NCBI GenBank assembly: GCA_020466095.1
Contig: CM035808.1
Location: 81,632,779 to 81,696,778 of the forward strand
Length of the DNA stretch: 64,000 nt
Source of the DNA: Chlorops oryzae
Lineage: Eukaryota > Arthropoda > Insecta > Diptera > Chloropidae
Reading direction: 5' to 3'
Each line of letters opens with the position of its first letter. The first letter of the stretch is position 1. The position numbers and the translations under genes were made by a program. Positions 33,303 to 45,700 of this stretch are shown here, piece after piece. The notes beneath the pieces were generated by a model. It worked only from the letters and a program-made list of their open reading frames with translations, was not told where the DNA came from and made no database searches.

Positions 33303-33748
33303 CTAAATAAGGAATGACAACGAAAAATAAAAATATAATTCAAAAAAATTCCGTTACAAATAGAAAAAAAAAACTTTTTTTTTTAAACATTGCGGTTATA
33401 CGAATTTTCAAGTTTTGGAACATCTATTTTGTCTCATATTGTAAATGCAGACGTTTCACCTCTCCGAGTGAAGAATTTCACGACGTTGAAATAAGCAGGA
33501 GGGACTCAGGGCAAATAATGTCTACTTTTATTATCTTTCAAGGTAAACCAACGAGAAGGACCGGAAGAATTTAAGAGAGAAAAAAGGAGATATAATAAGT
33601 TGGTAAATATAAAAAAACACATTTATACAAATATTTGCAAAATATTGGTATATATGTATGTACATATATCAAGAGACATCTAATTCAAAATAATACCTTG
33701 AAAGCATAGGTATTTTTGCGCTTATAACTAAGTTTGAATGAAAGAAAA

Positions 33749-33786
<38 letters not shown>

Positions 33787-34830
33787 ATACAAATTATATA
33801 TATATATATTGAAATAAAAAAAAAAGTAAATAGAAAGAATATAGTAGAATAGAAGAAAACCACTCACCGAATAAAAGAGAATGTTAAAACACAAAATTAT
33901 TAAGAAAAAGAAAAGCAAATTATATATGTAAAATGGAAAACGAAATAAGATAAAGAAGAAAAAAAAAAATATATATATATATATATAATAAATAAATAAA
34001 AATTTCGAGAAAAGGTAAATTACAAATTTTTATCAATTTTTAATTACGGTGACGGGTACATCATAAGAAAACAATATATGTATTATTAACTGTGAAAACA
34101 AACGGTAGAAAAAAAATTATATTCACAGACAAAAACCTCAAAGTATAGGTACCTAACAAAACTTTTGTTTTTGAAACTCTTATAAAGAAAGTAAAATTTA
34201 AGAAAAATTATGGAAAAAAAGAATTATAAAAGAAAATATGAAATTGAACGATAAAAAGTAAATGTTACGAAAAAATAAACAATAAATAAAATATACATGA
34301 TTGTTAAACAAGCTGCAAGAAAATGAATTCAAAACATTATATAGATAATAAGAAAGTATACTATGAAATAAATTTTATATATTAGATTTAAGCCCAAAGA
34401 ATGGCCTGGATACGCACTATCGAAACAGCGGGAGTATCGTTTAAACAACAGCAGTGGTATACATCGAACACGCATCAACATAAATTTCACGATTCATCAT
34501 TTGCCTAAAAACAACGTCTTCGCCAGCATTAGGCAAACATCTAAATTTCTTATCAACCATTAATAGACAATCACCTTAAACGTTTCAACAATGTCACCTT
34601 TAATCATGAAGCAACCCAATACGCGACTTCTTAAAGAAGGGGAGGGAGTGAGTCAAGGTTGTCCCTAAATTAAAACTTCTGAACAACCTGCCAGCATTAT
34701 TTTTTTTTAAACAACGTTTCCAAGTACGGGATACGTCAACTGAATGTTAATTTAAAACCACAGCAGCCGCAATGTCAAAAGCGCATCCAATTCTGAGGTT
34801 TTTGATCATCGCTATGGAGCGATTTTCTTC
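33303..34830. other. Non-coding 3' part of element A
   Basis: AT-rich sequence with (TA)n microsatellites at 33,751-33,782 and about 33,970-33,989, and a donor-like AAGTTGGTAAATATA at 33,595 in the same position as donors in B and C. No env gene is seen. Confidence 0.5.
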
Positions 34831-35005
34831 AAAGGGGGAGGGATGTTGTGAGTCTCTCCCAAACTCACATGTGGTCACCTTTAAACCGAAAGCAAAAGGC
34901 AGTGACCCGCATTTATGAATTTCTATGATTGTTTTTTTGAAATTTGAGCAATTTCTCACCAATTGACTTGAAATCTTAAACAAGATCAAAAATAATAGTT
35001 TTGCT

Positions 35006-35221
35006 CTAAAATATCGACACATACATGTTTCTCCTTGACGGTAAGCAATTAGTACAGGTCCACATCAATCCTTTGGCCGAGTCCTCTAAAGCGTCCGCAA
35101 TGAAAAGTTGTAGATCAGCACATTTAGCATGATACGATTTATCACACAACCAACAAGTAACAAAACGATCCAAATCAGTTGCTTTTTTTGTAATGCAAGC
35201 AGATCCGCGTGAGCAACTCAT
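35006..35221 (-). pseudogene. LINE ORF1 N-terminus with PHD-like finger
   Basis: The minus strand from an ATG at 35,221 (MSCSRGSACITKKATDLDRF) continues VTCWLCDKSYHAKC and LMWTCTNC. The C...C-x2-C...H-x2-C...C-x2-C spacing and the W before the last pair match the PHD-like finger that opens ORF1 of CR1/Jockey-group LINEs. The frame ends after 71 codons, and the rest of ORF1 is missing. Confidence 0.65.
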
Positions 35222-35540
35222 AGTAATGAAATTTTACTAACAGCCTATAAGAATGCAGCAGACTATTTCAGTAGCAAAGTATTACACGATAATTTTGGTC
35301 TTGAATAAGTACACCCAGAGAAAATACCACATAAAAATAATAGAAACCACATTGATTCAATGTGAAACGTTAACGAAATTCTAGTAACGTAGAAAATTTC
35401 TGATTCAATATGGAACACCATTGAATTAAGGTGGCACAATATCGACGATTTTAATCTAGAAACCATATTAAAATGATATTTTTCGGTATTGATTTAATAT
35501 TAGATTCTACTTAATTGTGATATGAATTCTTGTAAAAAAC

Positions 35541-35580
35541 CAGGTCGGTGGGTTCGATTCCTGCTCCAGCGAGCGTCGAT
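35541..35580 (+). repeat. tRNA 3'-half-like sequence
   Basis: A perfect B box GGTTCGATTCC (35,551-35,561) is followed by a T-rich tract that would stop pol III (35,580-35,596). No A box is found upstream, so this is only a 3' half. Confidence 0.45.
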
Positions 35581-35869
35581 TTTTTTTTTTTTTTTTCTGG
35601 GTAAAAGTAGATAATTTAACATTTACATTATTTAAAAAAACTGAGAAATAAATGATTTTATCAAAATTTTTGTGCTTAAAATTTAAAAAAAAGATTCTGT
35701 AGGAATTTCTTGAAAGAGCTTTTGGTGACGTTTTGGAAGGGCCCGGACGAAAGCAACTTGTTTTTATTGGTTCGCGTCCAACTCACTTTCTGCTCCCCGT
35801 ATTTTTTCCTTAAAATTTACTTGCCTGTTTTATTCTCCATTTTTCCACAAATTCTTTGGCCTGCGGGCA

Positions 35870-35938
35870 GGGTTCGAACTCGGACCTTCCAGATTAAAAG
35901 TCTAGCACACTTCAACTACGCCATCGCGAGATATGACT
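35870..35938 (-). repeat. tRNA-Lys-like sequence (pseudogene or SINE head)
   Basis: The minus strand has the A box TGGCGTAGTTG and a 5-bp anticodon stem CTAGA/TCTGG around the loop CTTTTAA (anticodon UUU). The B-box-like sequence is AGTTCGAACCC. The T stem does not pair, so it is unlikely to be a working tRNA gene. Confidence 0.5.
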
Positions 35939-37194
35939 TAAGCTTGCTAGATTGATTATATCAATGTAAGTGCAAAACAACTGCTCAATAAGGGGACCTT
36001 ATCGATTTTATGGGGTCGTATTTTTCCGTGTGAAGAGTGTCCATATTAATTTTATAACGTTTCTTATTGATTCAATAGGTAGCAACGTAAATTTCAACGC
36101 AATTCACGAATTAATATGAAAACAAACTCAAATCAGTATGGTTCAACTTCAAATCAATGTTACTTTAACATACTCCACAAAATATATGGAAACTACATCA
36201 AATCGAAGTTGAAAATTGTTATTTTAATATGTTTTGGTATTATTTTTCTTCTATATCGACACATATTGAATTAATATGGCTCGGATTTGATTTTAAGTTG
36301 CAGTTTTTCCCTCAGTGTACAGAGCTCAAAACCTAGTTTGAAAGTAACTGACGATGAATTTTTTAATTTACTTCAGTAGCTGACAGGTCAGTTGTAAACA
36401 AAAACAGAATATATTGTTGTTAGTATATTGTTGTTTCGTTACCGATGATCGCCAAATTATGTCATATAGTTATTATGACAAAATTATCACTGGATAAAAG
36501 CACTCACAGTAATAGAGAAAGCAAAACTTGCGATGTAGAAGCAGCTCAGCGTTAAACAGTTCGTTTATTTGCCAAAAGGGTCTTGCCGACTGCGGCCCAA
36601 TGAGAGGGATTTTAAGGTTTTGTTGATTTTTGAATAGATACTACCCTAACACACTGTAGGAACCAATTTTAAGGTTTCTGTTTCCCAGTGTCTTTGAAAA
36701 ATCCTTACAAAACCCGTTTTATTAAGCCCTTTTTCAAAAATTTATATCGCAAAAACGAATTAAGATAAAAAGATGAAAAAAATGGCTACTGATAGCTTAT
36801 AAAACGGAAAATTTAAAAAAAATTCACAAAAGAAAAAATTAAAATTATTTTAAAAAAATTTTTTCAGTGCATTCCCGTTTTTGCGCCACTTTCTCGCTAC
36901 TTCTTAAAAATACCTCTGAGTATGACCCTTAACTAAACAAATTTTATCAAAATCAAAAGGTAGTTAAAGGAGATATAAACGAAACCGTAAGCCCATATAG
37001 ACACTCTCAGTACTGATATGCTGCACTAGACGTTCGCATGCAGAGGCATCACTTATACGGCATATTGGACGTTTTTCAAATATTCATTTTTGCGCGGGCT
37101 CATTTGTATTTTGTAGAGTAAATGGCTCACAATTAACTATTAATGGGATTGAGAATTTTTTACCAAACAGCAAGTAAGGATTCCGCTTGCCAAC

Positions 37195-37409
37195 ATATAT
37201 GGGCATTTCCAGAAAAAGTAAACTTTTCGTCGTGTCCGTATACATCCAATTGACTTTTGGATATTTATATCAATTTTTGAAAATATAAAAATCCGCATCA
37301 ACTGCACGAAAGTATGTAAAAAACAAAAGAACTATTTACCGCATTATTTTATTCAAGACTTAAAAATTATTCACGTTAGTGTCGTGTCCGTTAGGAGATG
37401 CCCATATAT
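37195..37409. mobile_element. MITE with ATATATGGGCATTTCC ends (left arm)
   Basis: 215 bp, with ATATATGGGCATTTCC at the left and the inverse, with one change, at the right (GGAGATGCCCATATAT). GTCGTGTCCGT-like sequence near both ends extends the TIR. Mirrored at 46,321-46,530. Confidence 0.6.
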
Positions 37410-37718
37410 AATTAAACACAATATAAAATTAGCGAAAGAGGTATAGCGATTTGTTGCACAAAATATTGCGATTTGATTTCATGTTTTATTTTCATATTTT
37501 TTTGTATATATGTTTTCATCCAAAAACATTTTATATACACCTATTATATATACCTATTACAAGGAATGATTTAATACAAACCTACCCCTATGAAACCTAA
37601 TAACAAAATAACTTTGCTTTAAAAAAACACTTATTTTAGTTCTCTACCTGCTTTCAGTGAAAAATGATTTAAACAGCAAAATGGGTCCTTTTTAACTTTT
37701 AACTTTCAATTTGACCTA

Positions 37719-40700
37719 TTAAATAAATAAGAGCATTGCGGCATCTTTCAGTGTTACCTTAATCCTGCTTTTAGCTGTATAAGAATTTAAGTCTCCGTCT
37801 TCACTGCATTCGTTGATTACAACGTTTGCGTTATTTTCGGAAAATATTTTTGTTAGTTTTTCTGCAGGTCGAATAATTCGTGATAGGTAACGAGCATGCG
37901 ATAAATAATAAATTATAGTTGCTACATGTGCGCAACATCCAACTGTCCTTTTCCTATTCGGACAACTACAACAATATCGCTGGGTTCCGCTTAAATCGTT
38001 ATTTGCAATGTATTCTATATATACTGTGTAGTGCTTACTGCTGATATGTCGTGATTGCACCTGGAACTGCAAAAGGGTTGGTGATTGGTTTGCATACTTC
38101 GCCCCTATCGTGTTGTCTTTAATAATTTCTGCTAGGTAGGAAACTGCTGAAGAAAGTTGATAAGGTCCAGTAAATAATATTTTTAGATTTTCTTCCGTAA
38201 GCTGCGGAAAGTCCATTATAGCTAATGTATAAACTTGTGTGAAACTATTTTTTTTTTCCTGTTGGAGCCTTTACGCTCAACTTCTTCGCATAACGTGTTG
38301 GGAGTTTGCATTCGTCTTTCCATATGAATAAGAATGTCTTCACTAAGTTCGCCGTCCGAGATTAACCTTTTGCCGAATTCGTTGTGGAGATATCCGGCGA
38401 TTTTGCAAATATCCGTGACTTTCGTGAACATATCATTATCCAAATTGTGGAGCAGTAATTTATGTTTATGCGCAATGGCTCCATGTACAGTGGACTGTTT
38501 CTTATTTTGAAAATTTTGCTCGATTTCAAACCGCCGGGCGGAAAATGTTTCCAATTTGCATAAGAACTGACTGGTTTCAAATTTGGCGCCGATCGGAGGT
38601 GGTTTGATGGGCGCGCTAGGGCTCTGAAACTATGAAAAAAAAATTTGTATGGGAATTAGTGTGGCCATCCGTGGCTTATGATTACTTTTTTTGATTTGGA
38701 TTCTGCGGGAAACGGTCTAGAAATTTCACTTTGTAGAGAATATATTCACCTTTGTTTTAAGACATAAAACAACAAAATCATCATAATATATATTGGAAGC
38801 TTGGTAGCCACTTGGTTGCCGCGGAAAAAGAATGAACATATTTTTATGCATCTTCGAAAAACTATACAAAATTAGGCCTTTAAACGAGTCTAGTATGAAG
38901 GATATTCTAATAACTCTGTAGTGCTTATGCTTTTGGATTGCATCTGTAAAAAATTACGTACGCATTGTTTGTAATAACTTCGAATTTATGGATTCCTCCT
39001 TTTAATCAGGTCGAAAAACTGGGTATAGTGATATCAAAAAATTAAATTTTCGATTTTGGTGCCGAAGACCACGAAAGTATACGCTACTTATTTGTGTGAG
39101 ACTATAATCATTAAAATCCGTTAAGCGTTTAGTCTGTTCATAATTTTGGATAATTAAATCGTTCAAAAAAAAAGTTTCTCTATTACTATTAACCTTTGCA
39201 ATTCTTGAGAATGGTAAAATACGCATAAATATCATATCAAGTGGCAGCGCCGATGTTAGCGCAACTGTCAACAGTACTTTTCTTACTTTGACTAGAATTG
39301 CATTGTTACAAACCGGGCGAAAAGATCTTCAATTTTGCTCAATACTGTAATATTTGCTCCGTAAAAAGTTATTGATGCCTAGGTCTGAAATATGAAGAGA
39401 TAAATCTTTGTATGGGAAATGGCCATCGTTTATATTACTGTTTTGAGATCTCAAACTCTATAAATTTGACGTTTGCTGCGTTATGATTTGTTACGACAGC
39501 AAAACGATAAACAGATTGCGTTCATATTGGAACTTGATATGGCTGGTGCCGCAGGATGGACCACTGAAGGGCAGTTTTCTCTATGCACTTGAATAAAAGA
39601 CTGATTGCCTTAAATTTCTGTATAAGATATTTAAGTACTTTTGTATTGTTTTACAAATTAGTTGTTTCCATCACATTTTTACCCGTGACTCGACATATGA
39701 TCATAAATTTAACAGTCTAAATGCAGGTATGGTTCAAACACAGTTGAAAATTTCTCATTACCCTGAACAAAGTTACCTGCGCACGCCTTTGTTGATATAA
39801 TTTCAATGCGCTACAGCTGTTATTGTTCATAATTTCATCAGCGTTGACAAACAAAAAAATTATCGGTTATTACTGCGTTATTTGAACAAATTGTATCGCA
39901 TATAAAGGTAGTACAATTTTTTGCGTTTTAATTGTAAAATTATGAATAGATAACGTTAACGGTTTTTAATGATTAATGTCTTAAAAGTTTGGGCAAACAT
40001 TGTGGTCTTCGGCATTTAAATCGAAAATTTATTTTTTTTATACCATACCCATTTTTCGATCTGTTAAAAGGCGGAACCCAAAATTCAGTTTATAAAAAAA
40101 ATTCACATATATTACATATTATTAAAATGTAGCAAGAAGTTATTTAATACTCTTCATTTTAGGTTAGTTTGAAGGCTTATTTAATATATTTTTCCAAAAT
40201 GCATAGCAAATATGTTAATTCCTTTTCCGGCGGCAGCCAAGAGCTTCCAAGCGGATGTATCTTTTAAAATCCTCAAAATTTTGACTTTAAGGCGTCCCAG
40301 GTCAGCCCAATATAAACCGTATTTGTTGTTTTATGTCTTAAAAGAAAGGTGAATCTATTTTCTACAAATTCAAATTTCTAGACCGTTTCCGCAGAATCCA
40401 AATCGAAAAAATAATTATAATCCGCGGATGGCCACACTAATTCCCATACAAATATTTTTTCATATTTCAGAGCCCTAGCGCGCCTATCAAACCACCTCCG
40501 ATCCGCTTCAAATTTGAAACCAGTCAGTTTTTTGCCAAATGGAAACATTTTCCGCCCGGCGGTTTGAAATCGATCAAATTTTTCAAAATAAGAAACAGTC
40601 CAATGTACAGACTCCACAACCCATCTTATTTAAGTTACTTTTCGGGACTCATTTGCTTCAGTGGTATCTAGTTGCGGCTTTTTTCCGTTGAGAGACGGCA

Positions 40701-41949
40701 TTAGAACACCAAAGCCGTCCTATTTAAGTTTGTGAACCACATTCCAAAAATCACGATCTACGACAAATATATCGCCCCTCTTTAGTAGATTTCTAAAGGC
40801 TTTGTTCAGCCTTACATCGTTCATAATAGTTGCATTCATTTTTCGTCCCAAGGTATGGACCAGATATATCTACGATGAACCCACTTGTTGTGCAGATGGT
40901 AAACGGTTTACAAAGATGTGTCTTTTTTGGCCCGAATATGATTTCCTCTGATAAAAGCTCTCAGTACTTTTTTGGTGTCAAATATAAGTTCCATCAAAGA
41001 TTAAAACAAGCTAGTCTTCTTGAGTCTGGAACAGTTTGGAAGCCGTTGTTGATGTTTGCGCCAGCAGAATGTCTCTTGTAATATTCCCCATTTTAAATGA
41101 TGTTAAAATGTCTTGTTTAAAAGCTGTAATGACAGCGTTCAACATTGCTGAAACTTGTTCATGCTTCCGAATTCCAAATACGGTCGCTGTGATGTTGTCT
41201 GACGTAGCGGTTCTGAGCTTGAACAAAAAAAGTGCTATTGCCTGAATTTTGTCTTGGGCTTAACAGTGCAACCACGCCAGCTTTTGTTCCAGTACTTTGA
41301 TATTTTCCCATCCTAGTCCAGTAAGATGTTATATTTCGCTGTCTGATACCTTTTGCTCCTTAATTTTATCAAGCAAAGAACCGCTGACATTGCAAATGCT
41401 TTTAAAAAGCGATTCAACCTCTGTACTCCTTAAAGTTGTAGAATTAGAGATAACTTCTAACTTTTTCAGTTCATCCTCGCAAAATATTGATCCAATTAAA
41501 TGTGATGATAAGCAACGATTACCGACGGGGATGTAAATTTTGGCTTTTTTGTAGACCTGCACACGAGCTTCGATTGGAACCACCTTCATCTCTGGGTGTA
41601 CTGATTTGCATATGGGGCAAACGTTGTGACTTGCTGCAACCCGATTTATCCTTAGCTTCACTAAATCTCCTTCATCATAAGCGAAATCGGGATCGATTTC
41701 TTCATCATCACTTTCGACAGAACTTGATGAAGGACAAATACCCCCTTCCTAAAATCCAGGATCTTCAGATGTTGTTGCACTATACTCTGGCTTTAGGCGA
41801 CGGCATAAGTCTCAGAGTCGGTCGTTTAGTAAAATTGGCTTCTTCAAGCGTCGGGTGTATGTTTCGACGTCCACTAATCTATTTACGATTTTGATGCGCC
41901 CCTTGCATCTTAGTATATTTTTGTCACAGTTTTAACATTTGAGAGGCAT
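37719..41949 (-). pseudogene. DDE_Tnp_4 + SWIM-finger transposase, interrupted
   Basis: ATG at 41,949. The N-terminus has a short Cys motif (LRCKGRIKIVNR) with in-frame stops early on. 41,661-41,330 reads VCPICKSVHPEMK and IYIPVGNRCLSSHLIG. The DDE core runs from about 41,010 to 40,620 and corresponds to IFDGTYI and GDIFVVDRDFWNVV in the right copy. The foldback insert (38,491-40,602) splits the frame after a VVESVHG context. The C-terminal part resumes as AIAHKHKLLLHNLDNDMFTK, then LPQL/TGPYQ-type text and a SWIM finger CSCPNRKRTVGCCAH (CxC...CxH) that probably binds DNA. A poly-A length change (10 versus 11 in the right copy) shifts the frame near 38,250. Inactive. It would cut and paste its element. 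Confidence 0.7.
38491..40602. mobile_element. Foldback insert with 8-bp TSD (left copy)
   Basis: 2,112 bp with ends TGGACTGTTTCTTATTTTGA and the inverse. It is flanked by an exact duplication ATGTACAG (38,483-38,490 and 40,603-40,610). The inverted arms are roughly 0.8-1 kb, so nearly the whole insert folds back. There is no transposase. The 8-bp TSD fits hAT or P-type integration. Confidence 0.8.
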
Positions 41950-42746
41950 TATATTTGAATTAAAGTAATTAACGTTCATCTGAGTAATATAGTCGGAATT
42001 TTTCATACAACATATATATTGCATTGGAAAGGCCTAAATGTTACCTTCCGAATTCCGGTAAGCAATTGAAAATCGGATTATTGTCCAGCAAGTTACAGCC
42101 GTATAAGTGATCAAAGGTATCAAAAATTGGTTTTTGGCCCGTAGGTCAAAATTTTGAGGGTCCCTGGAAATTTTCATAGACCATTTCGGGTTCTACTCGA
42201 CCAGACCTACAATTTCCGATGGGTCATTTCAAAAGTATATTCAAACAGTCTGATTTTGTAACACCGTGTAATGATATATTTCTGACATTAGCTTATATAG
42301 CTAAAAAAAAAGAATTTAGGTAGCTTTGAAATAAACATGGTGCAATGTTCTTATTTATTCAACTTTTATCCACCAACGTAGGTGCTTAAATGACAGATGT
42401 ACGAGGTAGGTGGTTAAAGCTTAAGAAATTTGTTGGTCAAATTGATAGGTAAAAGTTAAAAAGGACCCATTTTGCTGTTTAAATTATTTTTGACTGAAAC
42501 CAGGTAGAGAACTAAAATAAGTGTTTTTTTAAAGCAAAGTTATTTTGTTATTAGTTTTCATAGGGGTAGGTTTGTATTTAATAATTCTTTGTATTAGGTA
42601 TATATAATAGGTGTATATAAAATAATGTTGGATGAAAAAATATATGCAATAAAAAATGCAAATAAAACATGAAATCAAATCGAAAAATTTTGTGCAACAA
42701 ATTGCTATACCTCTTTCGCTCATTTTTATTGTGTATAATTATAATT

Positions 42747-45700
42747 ACAGCGACCGTATTTGGAATTCGGAAGCATGAACAAGTTTCAGCAATGTTGAAC
42801 GCTGTCATTACAGCTTTTAAACAAGACATTTTAACATCATTTAAAATGGGGAATATTACAAGAGACATTCTGCTGGCGCAAACATCAACAACGGCTTCCA
42901 AACTGTTCCAGACTCAAGAAGACTAGCTTGTTTTAATCTTTGATGGAACTTATATTTGACACCAAAAAAGTACTGAGAGCTTTTATCAGAGGAAATCATA
43001 TTCGGGCCAAAAAAGACACATCTTTGTAAACCGTTTACCATCTGCACAACAAGTGGGTTCATCGTAGATATATCTGGTCCATACCTTGGGACGAAAAATG
43101 ATGCAACTATTATGAACGATGTAAGGCTGAACAAAGCCTTTAGAAATCTACTAAAGAGGGGCGATATATTTGTCGTAGATCGTGATTTTTGGAATGTGGT
43201 TCACAAACTTAAATAGGACGGCTTTGGTGTTCTAATGCCGTCTCTCAACGGAAAAAAGCCGCAACTAGATACCACTGAAGCAAATGAGTCCCGAAAAGTA
43301 ACTTAAATAAGATGGGTTGTGGAGTCTGTACATTGGACTGTTTCTTATTTTGAAAAATTTGATCGATTTCAAACCGCCGGGCGGAAAATGTTTCCATTTG
43401 GCAAAAAACTGACTGGTTTCAAATTTGAAGCGGATCGGAGGTGGTTTGATAGGCGCGCTAGGGCTCTGAAATATGAAAAAATATTTGTATGGGAATTAGT
43501 GTGGCCATCCGCGGATTATAATTATTTTTTCGATTTGGATTCTGCGGAAACGGTCTAGAAATTTGAATTTGTAGAAAATAGATTCACCTTTCTTTTAAGA
43601 CATAAAACAACAAATACGGTTTATATTGGACTGACCTGGGACGCCTTAAAGTCAAAATTTTGAGGATTTTAAAAGATACATCCGCTTGGAAGCTCTTGGC
43701 TGCCGCCGGAAAAGGAATTAACATATTTGCTATGCATTTTGGAAAAATATATTAAATAAGCCTTCAAACTAACCTAAAATGAAGAGTATTAAATAACTTC
43801 TTGCTACATTTTAATAATATGTAATATATGTGAATTTTTTTTATAAACTGAATTTTGGGTTCCGCCTTTTAACAGATCGAAAAATGGGTATGGTATAAAA
43901 AAAATAAATTTTCGATTTAAATGCCGAAGACCACAATGTTTGCCCAAACTTTTAAGACATTAATCATTAAAAACCGTTAACGTTATCTACTTACCTTATA
44001 TGCAACAATTTGTTAAATACGCAGAAAACCGATAAGTGGCAACGCTGATGAAACAAACAAAACAGCTGTGCGCATTGAAATTAATAACAAAGGCGTGCGC
44101 AGGAATTTGTTCAGGGTAATGAGAAATTTTCAACTGTGTTAAATCCTGCATTTAGAGTTTTAAATTTATGTATATGTCGAGCACGGGTAAAAATGTGATG
44201 GAAAAACTAATTTGTGAGACAATACAAAAACTTAAATTTTATCGAAATTTGCACAATCAGTCTTTATTCAGGGGTAGGAAACTGCCCTTAGTGGTCCATC
44301 CTGCGGACGCCATATCAATCCATATGACGCAATCTGTTTACGTTTTGCTGTCGTCCAAACAAACGCAGCAAACGCAAATATAAGTGAGATTAAACATAAA
44401 ATAATCATTTTATACAAAGATTTATCTCTTATTTTAATAAAATAACTTTTTACGAGAAATATTGTATTGAGGAAAATAAGTCTTTTGCCGTGTAACAATG
44501 CAATCTAGTCTAGTGAAAAGCTGTTGACAGTTTCATCGGCGCTGCCACTTGTCTGTTTTATGCGTATTTTACCATTTGTTGCAAATAAAGTAATAAGAAA
44601 CTTTTTTTTCGTTTTAATTATAAAATTATGAACAGATAACGTTAACGGATTTTAATGATTATAGTCTCAAAAATGTAGGTATACTTTGTGGTCTTCGGCA
44701 CCAAAATCGAAAATTTAATTTTTTGATACCATACCCATTTTTCGACCTGTTAAAAGGAGGAATCCAAAATTCAGTTTTACAAAAATGGTAGTAATTTTTA
44801 CAGATAATTAAAACATAGCAAAGAGTTATTAAATATCCTTCATACTAGACTCGTTTAAAGGCTAATTTTGTATATTTTTCGAAGATGCATAAAAAATATG
44901 TTCATTCTTTTTCCGCCGGCAACCAAGGGCTACCAAGCTTCCAATATAAAGAGATTTTGTTGTTTTATGTCTTAAAACAAAGGTGAATATATTCTCTACA
45001 AAGTGAAATTTCTAGACCGTTTCCCGCAGAATCCAAATCAAAAAAAGTAATCATAAGCCACGGATGGCCACACTAATTCCCATACAAATTTTTTTTCATA
45101 TTTCAGAGCCCTAGCGCGCCCATCAAACCACCTCCGATCGGCGCCAAATTTGAAACCAGTCAGTCTTATGCAAATTGGAAACATTTTCCGCCCGGCGGTT
45201 TGAAATCGAGCAAAATTTTCAAAATAAGAAACAGTCCACTGTACATGGAGCCATTGCGCATAAACATAAATTACTGCTCCACAATTTGGATAATGATATG
45301 TTCACGAAAGTCACGGATATTTGCAAAATCGCCGGATATCTCCACAACGAATTCGGCAAAAGGTTAATCTCGGACGGCGAACTTAGTGAAGACATTCTTA
45401 TTCATATGGAAAGACGAATGCAAACTCCCAACACGTTATGCGAAGAAGTTGAGCGTAAAGGCTCCAACAGGAAAAAAAAAAATAGTTTCACACAAGTTTA
45501 TACATTAGCTATAATGGACTTTCCGCAGCTTACGGAAGAAAATCTAAAAATATTATTTACTGGACCTTATCAACTTTCTTCAGCAGTTTCCTACCTAGCA
45601 GAAATTATTAAAGACAACACGATAGGGGCGAAGTATGCAAACCAATCACCAACCCTTTTGCAGTTCCAGGTGCAATCACGACATATCAGCAGTAAGCACT

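Larger units (their letters stand above)
29873..34925 (+). mobile_element. LTR element A (gag/protease-only family)
   Basis: 5' LTR 29,873-30,574 starts TGTTGTGAGT and ends ACAACA. A truncated 3' LTR (34,844-34,925) follows the polypurine tract AAAGGGGGAGGGA (34,831-34,843). The shared start of both LTRs is nearly identical. The primer site TGGCGCAGCCGG at 30,579 fits a tRNA-Ser-type primer, as in 17.6/297 elements. The inside holds a duplicated leader and a protease region but no RT or integrase. It disrupts the RAG1-like remnant. Confidence 0.85.
35309..36321. mobile_element. Terminal-repeat element with internal tRNA-like promoters
   Basis: The ends GTACACCCAGAGAAAATACC and, inverted, GTACACTGAGGGAAAAACTG bound about 1 kb. 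Both flanks carry ATTGAATTAATATGG-type blocks in varied copies. Two pol III-type pieces lie inside in opposite directions (35,551 and 35,870-35,938). There is no protein. The boundaries are moderately sure. Confidence 0.45.
36574..41190. repeat. Left arm of a large palindrome
   Basis: Pairs in inverted orientation with 42,747-47,198. It contains the end of a DDE_Tnp_4/SWIM transposon, the foldback insert and a short MITE, all mirrored on the right. Some blocks are nearly identical (transposase C-terminus, 40,620-41,190), while others differ clearly (36,600-37,200 and the middle of the insert). Confidence 0.9.
37410..42744 (-). mobile_element. DDE_Tnp_4/SWIM transposon with TIRs of about 300 bp
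   Basis: Left TIR 37,410-37,720 and right TIR 42,434-42,744 are inverted copies, including ACCTCTTTCGCT near the end and AAAGGACCCATTTTGCTG inside. The 5.3-kb element encodes one transposase (-) and carries a 2.1-kb foldback insert. I call the family IS4EU-like from memory; that name needs checking. Confidence 0.65.

Noticed and set aside
35870..35938. Functional tRNA-Lys gene
   Set aside because: Anticodon arm is good, but the T stem does not pair and the acceptor stem is not evident; treated as tRNA-like.
40830..41081. ORF with FFVPRYGPDISTMNPLVVQM (and its mirror at 42,856-43,134)
   Set aside because: Antisense shadow of the DDE_Tnp_4 transposase; the sense strand carries the catalytic motifs.
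43319..43558. ORF starting MESVHWTVSYFEKF (and its mirror at 40,378-40,617)
   Set aside because: It crosses the foldback TIR boundary; only the first few codons are transposase, the rest is TIR.
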